Source of the DNA: Haematococcus lacustris
Lineage: Eukaryota > Chlorophyta > Chlorophyceae > Chlamydomonadales > Haematococcaceae
Assembly (NCBI GenBank): GCA_030144725.1
Contig: JASKMD010000009.1
Location: 3,797,015-3,861,014, forward strand
Length of the DNA stretch: 64,000 nucleotides
Direction of reading: 5' to 3'
A model generated the notes under the pieces. It was given only the letters and a program-made list of their open reading frames with translations. It was not told where the DNA came from and did no database searches. Below, one piece after another: positions 35,501-44,312 of this stretch. The position numbers were made by a program, and so were the translations under genes. Numbering within the stretch: position 1 is the stretch's first letter; every line of letters starts with the position of its first letter.

Positions 35501-38500
35501 CTCACCCTCCATCTCACACTCGCCCTCACCCGCACCCGCCCCCTCACCCGCCATCTCACACTCGTCCTCACCCGCACCCTCACCCGCAATTTCACCCGTG
35601 CCCGCCCCCGCCCCCGCCCCCGCCCCCGCCCCCGCCCCCGCCCCCGCCCCCGCCCCCTCACCCTCCATCTCACGCTTGCCCTCAACCACACCCGCCCCCT
35701 CACCCTCCATCTCACACTTGCCCTCAACCACACCCGCCCCCTCACCCGCCATCTCACACTCGCCCTCACCCGCCCCCGCCCCCTCACCCGCCATCTCACA
35801 CTCGCCCTCAACCGCCCCCGCCCCCTCACCCGCCATCTCACACTCGCCCTCACCCGCACCCTCACCCGCAACCTAACCCTCACCCGCCCCCACCCCCGCC
35901 CCCTCACCCTCCATCTCACACTTGCCCTCAACCACACCCGCCCCCTCACCCGCCATCTCACACTCGCCCTCACCCGCCCCCGCCCCCCCACCCTCCATCT
36001 CACACTCGCCCTCACCCGCACCCTCACCCGCAATTTCACCCGTGCCCGCCCCCGCCCCCGCCCCCGCCCCCGCCCCCGCCCCCTCACCCTCCATCTCACG
36101 CTTGCCCTCAACCACACCCGCCCCCTCACCCTCCATCTCACACTTGCCCTCAACCACACCCGCCCCCTCACCCGCCATCTCACACTCGCCCTCACCCGCC
36201 CCCGCCCCCTCACCCGCCATCTCACACTCGTCCTCAACCGCCCCCGCCCCCTCACCCGCCATCTCACACTCGCCCTCACCCGCACCCTCACCCGCAACCT
36301 ATCCCTCACCCGCCCCCACCCCCGCCCCCTCACCCTCCATCTCACACTTGCCCTCAACCACACCCGCCCCCTCACCCGCCATCTCACACTCGCCCTCACC
36401 CGCCCCCGCCCCCTCACCCTCCATCTCACACTCGCCCTCACCCGCACCCTCACCCGCAATTTCACCCGTGCCCGCCCCCGCCCCCGCCCCCGCCCCCGCC
36501 CCCGCCCCCGCCCCCGCCCCCGCCCCCGCCCCCGCCCCCTCACCCTCCATCTCACGCTTGCCCTCAACCACACCCGCCCCCTCACCCTCCATCTCACACT
36601 TGCCCTCAACCACACCCGCCCCCTCACCCGCCATCTCACACTCGCCCTCAACCACACCCGCCCCCTCACCCTCCATCTCACACTCGCCCTCACCCGCCCC
36701 CGCCCCCTCACCCTCCATCTTACACTCGCCCTCACCCGCACCCGCCCCCTCACCCGCCATCTCACACTCGCCCTCACCCGCACCCTCACCCGCAATCTAA
36801 CGCTCACCATCCCCCACCCCCGCCCCCTCACCCTCCATCTCACACTTGCCCTCAACCACACCCGCCCCCTCACCCGCCATCTCACACTCGCCCTCAACCA
36901 CACCCGCCCCCTCACCCTCCATCTCACACTCGCCCTCACCCGCCCCCGCCCCCTCACCCTCCATCTCACACTCGCCCTCACCCGCACCCGCCCCCTCACC
37001 CGCCATCTCACACTCGTCCTCACCCGCCCCCGCCCCCTCACCCGCCATCTCACACTCGCCCTCACCCGCCCCCGCCCCCTCACCCGCCATCTCACACTCG
37101 TCCTCACCCGCCCCCGCCCCCTCACCCTCCATCTCACACTCGCCCTCACCCGCACCCTCACCCGCAATCTAACCCTCACCCGCCCCCACCCCCACCCCCT
37201 CACCCTCCATCTCACACTTGCCCTCACCCGGCCCCGCCCCCTCACCCGCCATCTCACACTCGCCCTCACCAGCACCCGCCCCCTCACCCTCAATTTCACA
37301 CTCTCCCTCACCCCCACCCGCCCCCTCACCCCTCACCCTCACCCTCACATTCACACTTGCCCACTATGAACTCTATGTGCCAGGACTAACACCCAGTGTA
37401 TGCCATTCAGCACGGGCTTTCACTCGAACTCGAACATGCTCACTCCTGGCCACTGCTCCCTCCCGTTGCCCCACTGGCCCTGCTCACTGCTGCCTGCTCC
37501 TGGCGCCTGGCCTGGCCCCTCAGGCTCACAAGAGCTGGGTGCTGGTGGTGGCCTGGAGCCCTGACGCCAGGTGAGGGGCACCTTCTACCCACCTTCTCCC
37601 CTCCGTGCCTGGCCGCCACCTCGCCCACCTGCCTGACTGCCTGGCCTAGCCCCCCTTCACCCGCAGCTGCCTGGCCACTGGCGACATGGACGGCGCCATC
37701 TATGTGTGGAACCCTCAGACTGGGGCCGCCCTGGGCTCATGCGGTGGGCACAAGAAGTGGATCACCTCCCTGGTCAGTGATGAGGGGGCGGGGGGGCAGG
37801 GAGGTGGAGGGGGCACAGCATGCATCCCAGCCTCCTGCACCACCAGCTTCAGCTCCCTTATCCTCCCTCTCCCTCGCTCAATGTCCCCCGGGGACCCCTC
37901 CCAACCCCAACCACCCACACCGCCCCCTCACCCACTGAGCCCCCTCACCTCCATTCTCACACAACCCTATGCACTCCCGCCCCTCCACACCCCTCTCCCC
38001 TCCTCCCTCCCCTGCTCTCGCCCCACCCTGACCACTAGCCCTGCCTCCACCGCCTGCCTCCACCTCCACCGCCTCCCTGCTCCTCCCCAGCCCTCCCCTG
38101 CCCCCTCCTGGCCTGGCCCGGCCGCAGTCCTGGGAGCCGCTGCACTTGGCCCAGCCCGGTGTGCGCCGCTTTGCCAGCGGGTCGCGCGACACCACCGTCA
38201 GTGTGTGGGACGCGGGCAGCCGGCGCTGCCTGTTCAGCATGAGCAACCACAACATGGTGGTCACGGCGGTCAAGTGGGGCGGGGAGGGCCTCATCTACTC
38301 AGCCTCCAGGGACTGCAGGTGACACATTGCAGCAGTGGGCTCAGGGGGGGAGGGGGGGCGGGGAGCTGGGCGTGGAAGGGGGGGGCAGGGAAGGGGTGGG
38401 GCAGGGAAGGGAGATGGCAGCAGGAGGTTATGGGCTGTGCAGGAGGTGTGGAGGTGTGGAGGTGGAAAGTGTGGGGGCGCGTTGGGACTGGGACGACATT

Positions 38501-41500
38501 TTGGGCCGGCCCAGGACTTGCCCTCTGGCTTTTCAGGCCAGCGGGGGCGTATGCAGGCAGGGTGGGCTGGCCAACCAGTCAGGCACCCTGCCCCAGTTTC
38601 CCCTGCCAGGCCTGCCTGCCTGCCTGCCCTTCTCATGGACTGCCCCCTCACTTTCCAGCCAGCCCCTCAACCACCTCCACCACCTCAACTAATTGCCACT
38701 ACCTGCCCACCCCTGGGCTGCGCACACTGCCAGAGGTAGCTGCCCTCCCCGCTGTCACCAGCTAGCTCAGATGAGCCCCTCAGCCGCCCCCTCATATGCT
38801 GCCACCTGCCACCACCTGCCCATCATCATGTCGACTGCCTTGACCACGTCACCTTGTCTTTCAGCATCAGAAGCTGCGGGTCAGGTCAGCAGCAGCACTG
38901 CTCGTGTGCAGCATCTCAGCATGGGACGGCGTCGATGGCAAGCTGGTGCGCGTGTTCAAGGGCCACGCCCACTGGGTCAACACGCTGGCGCTCAGCAGCG
39001 AGCATGCGCTGCGGACGGGTGTGTAAGGCCGGGCTGGGCTGGGCTGGCGGGGCGGGGCGGGGCGGGGCGGGGCGGGGCGGGGCGGGGCGGGGCGGGGCGG
39101 GGCGGGCAGGGGCAGGCAGGGGCGGGCAGGGGCGGGCAGGGGCGGGCAGGGGCGGGCAGGGGCGGGCAGGGGCGGGCAGGGGCGGGCAGGGGCGGGCAGG
39201 GGCGGGCAGGGGCGGGCAGGTCCGGGCCGGGGCGGGGCGGGGCGGGGCGGGGCGGGGCAAGGCGGGGCAGGGCGGGTGTGACGGAGCCCGAGCACCAGAC
39301 GTCAGCTGTGCAGGGCCCCAGTCAGTGCACTGCCCCATGACACAGCCCACAGCGTCACACCAGCTCCATGTGCATGTGCAGCTGACCAGCCCCCTGAGGC
39401 CTGCGCTGCACATGTGCGGCTGCAGGGGCGTTTGACCACACAGGCAGCGCGCCGAAGGAGCCAGAGGCTGCCCGGGCGGTGGCATTGCAGCGGTGAGGAC
39501 GGCTGACCCCCTCCGCTGCCCTGGCTGGGCCTGCTGCTGCTGCGGCAGTGGTGGAGATGGTGGTCGTCTGCTGCGAACCAAGTCACCTGTGCTTACATGC
39601 CTAAACAGGAGCCCACAGGGCCTCATGGACCACATTGCTGATCACCCCCTGCCGCCTTGCTGCCTCCTCGCTGCCCTGCTGCCACCCTGCTGCCCTGCTG
39701 CCCTGCTGCCCTGCTAAGAGTGACTGCTGCCCCGCACCCACCGACGCGCACTGACCTGCCCCCCCTTGACCCTAGCCCCCAGCCCCCAGCCTACCCCCTG
39801 CCCTGCCCTGCCCTGCCCTGGGACCTGCAGGTACCAGGCAGCTACCGGCGGCCTGCCTGAGCGCTTGGTCAGCGGGTCAGATGACTTCACCATGTTCCTG
39901 TGGACCCCCTCAGCCAGCAAGCAGCCCACTGCACGCCTCACAGGCCATGTGCAGACAGTCAATCAGGTGGGGGCAGCAGGGGGGCAGCAGGGGGCAGCAG
40001 GGGGCAGCAGGGGGCAGCAGGGGGCAGCAGGGGGCAGCAGGGGCAGCAGCGGGCAGCAGGGGGCAGCAGGGGGCAGCAGGGGGCAGCAGGGGCAGCAGCG
40101 GGCAGCAGGGGGCAGCAGGGGGCAGCAGGGGGCAGCAGGGGCAGCAGCGGGCAGCAGGGGGCAGCAGGGGGGGCAGCAGGGGGGGCAGCATGAGGCAGCA
40201 GCAGGGACAGCAGGGGCAGCAGGGGGGGCAGGGGGCAGCAGGGGGTAGCAGGAGGTAGGAGCGGGGGCAGCAGGGGCAGCAACTATCAGGTCCAGCCCCC
40301 CACCAGGGGTCGCCCCTGCGCAGGTCAGCTTCTCGCCTGACGGCCGCTGGATCCTCAGCGCCTCCTTCGACAAGTCCATTAAGCTGTGGGACGGGACCAA
40401 GGGCACCTTCCTGGCCACATTCCGCGCTCACGTGGGGCCGGTCTACCAGGTCTGACCAGGCTAGGGCTAGGGCTAGGGCTAGGGGCCAAGGCGTAGGGGT
40501 ACCCCCCACACCTGCACTTGGCAACGCATACATCACATGGAGCGAGGGCGCAGCTGCCCTCACAACGGGGGTCATTAGTATGAGAGGCAGGGAGATCTGA
40601 CGCTGTGGGGCTCCTAGGGGGCGGCTGACCTGTCTGGGCATAGCCTCACCTCACCGTTGCACGCCCACCCTCCTGCCCACCCTCCTGCCCACCCTCCTGC
40701 CCACCCTCCTGCCCACCCTCCTGCCCACCCTCCTGCCCACCCTCCTGCCCACCCTCCTGCACACCCTCCTGCCCACCCTCCTGCCCACCCTCCTGCACAC
40801 CCTCCTGCACACCCTCCTGCACACCCTCCTGCCCACCCTCCTGCCCACCCTCCTGCACACCCTCCTGCCCACCCTCCTGCCCACCCTCCTGCCCACCCTC
40901 CTGCACACCCTCCTGCCCACCCTCCTGCCCACCCTCCTGCCCACCCTCCTGCCCACCCTCCTGCACACCCTCCTGCCCACCCTCCTGCACACCCTCCTGC
41001 ACACCCTCCTGCACACCCTCCTGCCCACCCTCCTGCCCACCCTCCTGCACACCCTCCTGCACACCCTCCTGCCCACCCTCCTGCCCACCCTCCTGCCCAC
41101 CCTCCTGCACACCCTCCTGCCCACCCTCCTGCACACCCTCCTGCCCACCCTCCTGCACACCCTCCTGCCCACCCTCCTGCACACCCTCCTGCCCACCCTC
41201 CTGCACACCCTCCTGCCCACCCTCCTGCCCACCCTCCTGCACACCCTCCTGCACACCCTCCTGCCCACCCTCCTGCCCACCCTCCTGCCCACCCTCCTGC
41301 CCACCCTCCTGCCCACCCTCCTGCACACCCTCCTGCCCACCCTCCTGCACACCCTCCTGCACACCCTCCTGCCCACCCTCCTGCACACCCTCCTGCCCAC
41401 CCTCCTGCCCACCCTCCTGCCCACCCTCCTGCACACCCTCCTGCACACCCTCCTGCACACCCTCCTGCACACCCTCCTGCACACCCTCCTGCCCACCCTC

Positions 41501-44270
41501 CTGCCCACCCACCCGCCCACCCACCCGCCTGCCCATGAGCCCATGAGCCAGCCAGCCAGCCAGCCTGCCTGCAGGTCGCCTGGTCCTCTGACTCACGCAT
41601 GTTTGTGAGCGCCAGCAAAGACTCGACCCTCAAGGTGGGAGCTGAGGCTTACCCACGGAGCTGCAGATGTGCAGCAGCCACTGCCACCACGGTCACACAC
41701 ACACAAAGTCTACCATGCTCTCCCAAGCCCTGCCCTGCACTTCTCACCCCACTAAGCACTGGACCGCCGTCTCACCCTCCTGCACCCTTCCTCTCTCCCC
41801 CTCCTGCCGAAACCTTGACCCTGCCTCACCTGCACCATCCCTGACCCCCCCGCCCCCCCCCCTGACCTGCCTGCTGGCCACTGCCGCCAGGTATGGGACA
41901 TGCGCACGCGCAAGCTCAAGGTGGACCTGCCGGGCCATGCTGACGAGGTGAGGGTCAGGCAGGCCCCACCCCTCCCTCCCTGAGGGGGTTAGGGTTAGGG
42001 TTAGGGTTAGGGCTAACCCCTGCTGACAAGCACAGCAGCTAGGTGTGGGAGGGCCCGGCAGGCTGTGGGGGGGCCACGCAGACCCCGATAGGCTGAGCTG
42101 AGTTCACCGCTGCCAGTACTCCGCCCAGGAGTGACAGCAGCGTGGTGCTAGGCCCCTGGGGGGTGTGCAGAGCCAGTAGAGCCTGCCAGGAGTGGACACG
42201 CCCCCCTGCCCCTGGTCCTGCATAAAAAACAAGGGAGACAAACCCCCTCACAGCAGCAGCCTCCTTGGGCAGCAGCAGCAGCAGCAGCGGCTGACAGGCC
42301 CCCCCTACCCGCAAACACACCCACGGCACGGCCCCCCTCCCTCCCCGTCCCACCTCCCCATGTACTCCCCATGCCTCCTCCATAGTCATGGTGGGGGCAG
42401 TACACAGATAAATGCCTAAGTTGAGCCACTTTGTTCCAGAAAACAGTGTAGTGTCACAACGGGTTGGCTGCTCGGCAAGCAATTCATACCCACGTGTAGA
42501 GCTTGGAGTCTACTACCCGTCAGTGCCCATGTTGTTTCACGAGTCAAAGTGGTTGGGCAGCTGCAGCCCGGAAAGTGGAGCCCACCCGAAAACATGGATT
42601 TTCAAACTAAAGTAACCTAAGTTGAGCCAGCCCCTTCACAGCCAACTCTCGCAGACACTTGCTACCCCCACTTCAGGCATGTCATCACTATGGGATTGAG
42701 GCCCTGATGGCACCAAAAATCCACATAAAAGCTGTGTTGTGAATTGAAAGTTAAAGCATCACGATGTGCCCCCCCCCCTACACGCGAGCCCCTCCGCCAT
42801 ACTTCGCTGCCCTCATGGAAACCTGCTCTTCCAGCTCCTGCCTGTTGTAGAACTGGTCCACTGCCCGGAAATACAGCGGAGGTTGCTCCTCCATTGAGCA
42901 ACTAACAGCTGCATCCATCATATCGTTGGTCACATTTAGGCAATTCCATGGTGCTAGAGTCACCATGCTCTTGCCAGCTTGGATGGGGGCTTTGGCAGCT
43001 GCCAGCAGCTGCTACTTGTTGGGGGGGTATAGGCCTTGTTAAGGGGGTCTTGGCAAAAGCACGCTTCAATGGCTTCGTTTAGTATGTTTTATTATGATAT
43101 TAATTCATACTAATAAATTCATTATTTTTGTCAATGGCTTCATTTGCTGCTCGGGCTTGCATTAGGGAAGGAGTGTGGCAGGCCCTTGCTCACACGGACC
43201 TCGCAGGCCCACTGCACTGCTCCAAGGAGGTCTAATCTGGTCACACCCCTACCCTGCGCTTTGGCCCCCTTGACAATGCTGACCAGCTGCATCTCCTCTG
43301 CCTCAGTCAAAGCTGTCGGTCTCCGCCTTGTAGCAACCCTACCCCTCATGTTGATAAAGTCGCTGAGGGTGGAGCGGGGGACGCCATGCTGTTTAGCCAC
43401 AGCACGCCCACAAGGGCGCGCAGCCCCCCTTTTGTACATGAAGAGGGTCTGAGCGGCGGCTGCAAGCATGCTAGCCCTGTGGCGTGCCCCGTTAGAAGCT
43501 TTGCTAGACCTCCTAGCGCGTGTGGCAGAAGCGGTGATTATCTGAGCAAGGGCCGGGGCCTGAGCTCTGCAAGTAGAAAAACCATTTTTTGGTACATGCA
43601 AAAATTTCCGCCCAACATGGCAAGCGCTACGGCCGGACAGTCGCACATTTGAAACAGCGCACCGACTGCACCATCTTTGTTACCCACCAAGGTATCTAGG
43701 AGCGTTAAGGAAGCTTCCTGAAACGCTCCTAGTAGTCGCGGCCGGGCCTTGACTCCCGATGGGGTTCAAACCGGCGGTCCCGGCAGTGTTGAGATCTCTC
43801 CTCCCACAACGCGCAAACATGACGCGGCCCGACAACCACCCTAGTTACCACCTAAGAACGCGATGCGCGGAAAAAAAACGGGGGCTTTCGGTAAAGAATC
43901 AAGAGAACACGGGAAACGGGGTGGCTCAACTTAGGCATTTATCTGTGTAGGGCAGGCCAGCCCTACAGCCGGGCCCAGTAGCTGCCCAGCTGGCTGCTGG
44001 TTGCCTCATTGACAGGACCTCCCCTGGGAAGTTGACGAACCCTAACCCTAACTCTGATCTGAACTCTGATCTTGACTCTAGTGCTCTTTGTGTGAGTGCC
44101 AGGCGGGGCTCGCCCTATGGAGGAATACCGCCCTTACTGCTACGCTGATTCACGGCTGTTGTGTGCCGTGTGTTGTGTTGTGCTAGGTGTTCTGTGTGGA
44201 CTGGAGCCCTGACGGCTCGGGGGTGGCATCCGGGGGCAAAGACCACGTCATCAAGCTGTGGCGCCACTGA
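26593..44270 (+). CDS. Notchless/Rsa4 homologue, WD40 ribosome-biogenesis factor
   Basis: NLE1/Rsa4 works in the nucleolus and nucleus on pre-60S ribosomes, where its N-terminal UBL-like NLE domain docks on the Rea1/MDN1 MIDAS domain. Fifteen exons: 26593–26737, 27014–27126, 27494–27577, 27822–27893, 28187–28288, 37524–37570, 37667–37772, 38128–38318, 38912–39018, 39426–39492, 39831–39966, 40324–40449, 41575–41634, 41891–41947, 44187–44270. They total 1,497 nt (498 aa, close to the usual size) and all junctions are in phase. Landmarks: NVIIQFQAATGESTGPQLD and TPEQLETLLNGLL of the NLE domain, VVYQPQAVFRVRPVARC, then eight WD repeats including FSPDGRQLASGSGD, GHKKWITSL, VKWGGEGLIYSASRD, GHAHWVNTLALS, LVSGSDDFTMFLW, SFDKSIKLWDG, SASKDSTLKVWD and ASGGKDHVIKLWRH at the stop. 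Exons total 1.5 kb in 17.7 kb of gene; the introns carry the repeats listed separately. Confidence 0.95.
27109..27210 (+). repeat. 34-bp ×3 duplication spanning the exon 2 / intron 2 donor of NLE1
   Basis: A 34-bp unit holding the last 18 exon bases, the GTGTGG donor and 16 intron bases occurs three times, at 27,109, 27,143 and 27,177, without visible differences. The gene therefore has three identical 5' splice sites. The unit is not a multiple of three and contains an in-frame TAG, so only the first donor gives an intact protein. Confidence 0.92.
28310..37350 (+). repeat. 9-kb hexamer-register minisatellite in NLE1 intron 5
   Basis: Almost all of the 9.2-kb intron (28,289–37,523) is built from C-rich hexamers such as CCCTCA, CCCGCA, CCCGCC, CCCTAA and ACACTC, arranged as higher-order blocks with a recurring 42-bp cassette around CATCTCACACTC. 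Runs of pure CCCCCG hexamers mark boundaries (for example near 29,230, 30,680, 32,490, 35,290 and 36,470). Because period 6 preserves frame, both strands read open for thousands of codons as Pro/His/Ser or Arg/Val/Glu repeats; these are not genes. The exons on either side join in phase to give a normal NLE1 WD repeat, which identifies the array as intronic. Confidence 0.95.
37218..37523 (+). other. 3' end of NLE1 intron 5
   Basis: The minisatellite decays into imperfect CCCTCA-type hexamers and then unique sequence with a pyrimidine-rich tract (CCTGGCCCCTCAG) before exon 6. No gene was seen. Confidence 0.6.
39040..39280 (+). repeat. GGGGC pentamer / GGGGCGGGCA decamer array in NLE1 intron 9
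   Basis: Perfect GGGGC repeats pass into a decamer form (GGGGCGGGCA) and back to GGGGC. The sense strand is strongly G-rich, with many closely spaced G-runs that could form quadruplexes. Confidence 0.93.
39967..40275 (+). repeat. GGGGGCAGCA decamer array in NLE1 intron 11
   Basis: The repeat starts at the first intron base (donor GTGGGGGC) and fills most of the intron up to exon 12. Units vary between 9 and 10 bases through G-run length. Each unit holds CAG/G, an acceptor-like tetramer on the sense strand. Confidence 0.9.
40665..41510 (+). repeat. 12-bp two-variant minisatellite in NLE1 intron 12
   Basis: About 70 units of CCCACCCTCCTG or CACACCCTCCTG alternate in an irregular order. The only common difference is C or A at one position. 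The array is pyrimidine-rich on the sense strand and ends about 65 bases before the exon 13 acceptor. Confidence 0.95.
41986..42014 (+). repeat. (TTAGGG)4 interstitial telomere-like block
   Basis: Four TTAGGG units lie about 40 bases into NLE1 intron 14. A short CCCTAA block in the opposite orientation occurs at about 44,038–44,053 near the other end of the same intron. Confidence 0.9.
42778..42966 (-). pseudogene. Possible transposase C-terminal remnant
   Basis: A short ATG-initiated minus-strand frame (MVTLAPWNCLNVTNDMMDAA...) lies near the left TIR of the transposon. Its position at the 3' end of the transposase-coding strand suggests a C-terminal leftover after loss of the DDE catalytic core. 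The assignment rests on position only. Confidence 0.3.
43140..43646 (-). pseudogene. Transposase N-terminal fragment with psq-type HTH
   Basis: This minus-strand frame includes AAAQTLFMYKRG, then AVAKQHGVPRSTLSDFIN, a typical pogo/CENP-B helix-turn-helix, then RPTALTEAEEMQLVSIV, the helical stretch that usually follows it. The frame is open from 43,646, but the first ATG is at 43,469. It ends at 43,140 before any DDE/D catalytic region. It would bind element ends but could not cut DNA. Confidence 0.7.
43696..43732. repeat. 37-bp palindrome inside the transposon
   Basis: CTAGGAGCGTT and AAACGCTCCTAG flank a centre that is itself palindromic (AGGAAGCTTCCT), giving a near-perfect hairpin just upstream of the transposase frame. 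Confidence 0.85.
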
Positions 44271-44307
44271 GCACCGCGACGAGCGCGACGAGTCCAAGTG
44301 CTCCGCG

Positions 44308-44312
44308 TGTAA
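44308..44312 (+). terminator. TGTAA poly(A) signal for NLE1
   Basis: TGTAA lies 37 nt after the NLE1 stop codon, consistent with a short 3' UTR ending in the chlamydomonad poly(A) signal. Confidence 0.5.

Larger units (their letters stand above)
42403..43947. mobile_element. 1,545-bp pogo-like (Tc1/mariner superfamily) transposon in NLE1 intron 14
   Basis: Perfect 27-bp terminal inverted repeats at 42,403–42,429 and 43,921–43,947 (outer end CACAGATAAATGCC, inner end GTTGAGCCAC) are flanked on both sides by TA (42,401–42,402 and 43,948–43,949), the target duplication of Tc1/mariner/pogo elements. A minus-strand psq-type helix-turn-helix reading frame lies inside, as does a second copy of the inner TIR motif at 42,616–42,629. 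The element is much too short for a full transposase gene, so it is probably an internally deleted, non-autonomous copy. It lies antisense to NLE1 and should be removed by splicing. Confidence 0.88.

Noticed and set aside
28203..35876. Open frames of up to 2,557 codons (Pro/His/Ser-rich on +, Arg/Val-rich on −).
   Set aside because: Period-6 repeats keep every frame open or closed together. The flanking exons join in phase as NLE1, so the array is intronic and the frames are artefacts.
40665..41510. CRISPR-like periodic array.
   Set aside because: Units abut without unique spacers, in a eukaryotic intron.
40614..41633. Gly/Trp/Cys/Ala and similar repeat frames in NLE1 intron 12.
   Set aside because: The 12-bp unit keeps all frames open; the array lies between two verified NLE1 exons.
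41986..42014. True telomere.
   Set aside because: Only four units, inside a gene with coding exons on both sides.
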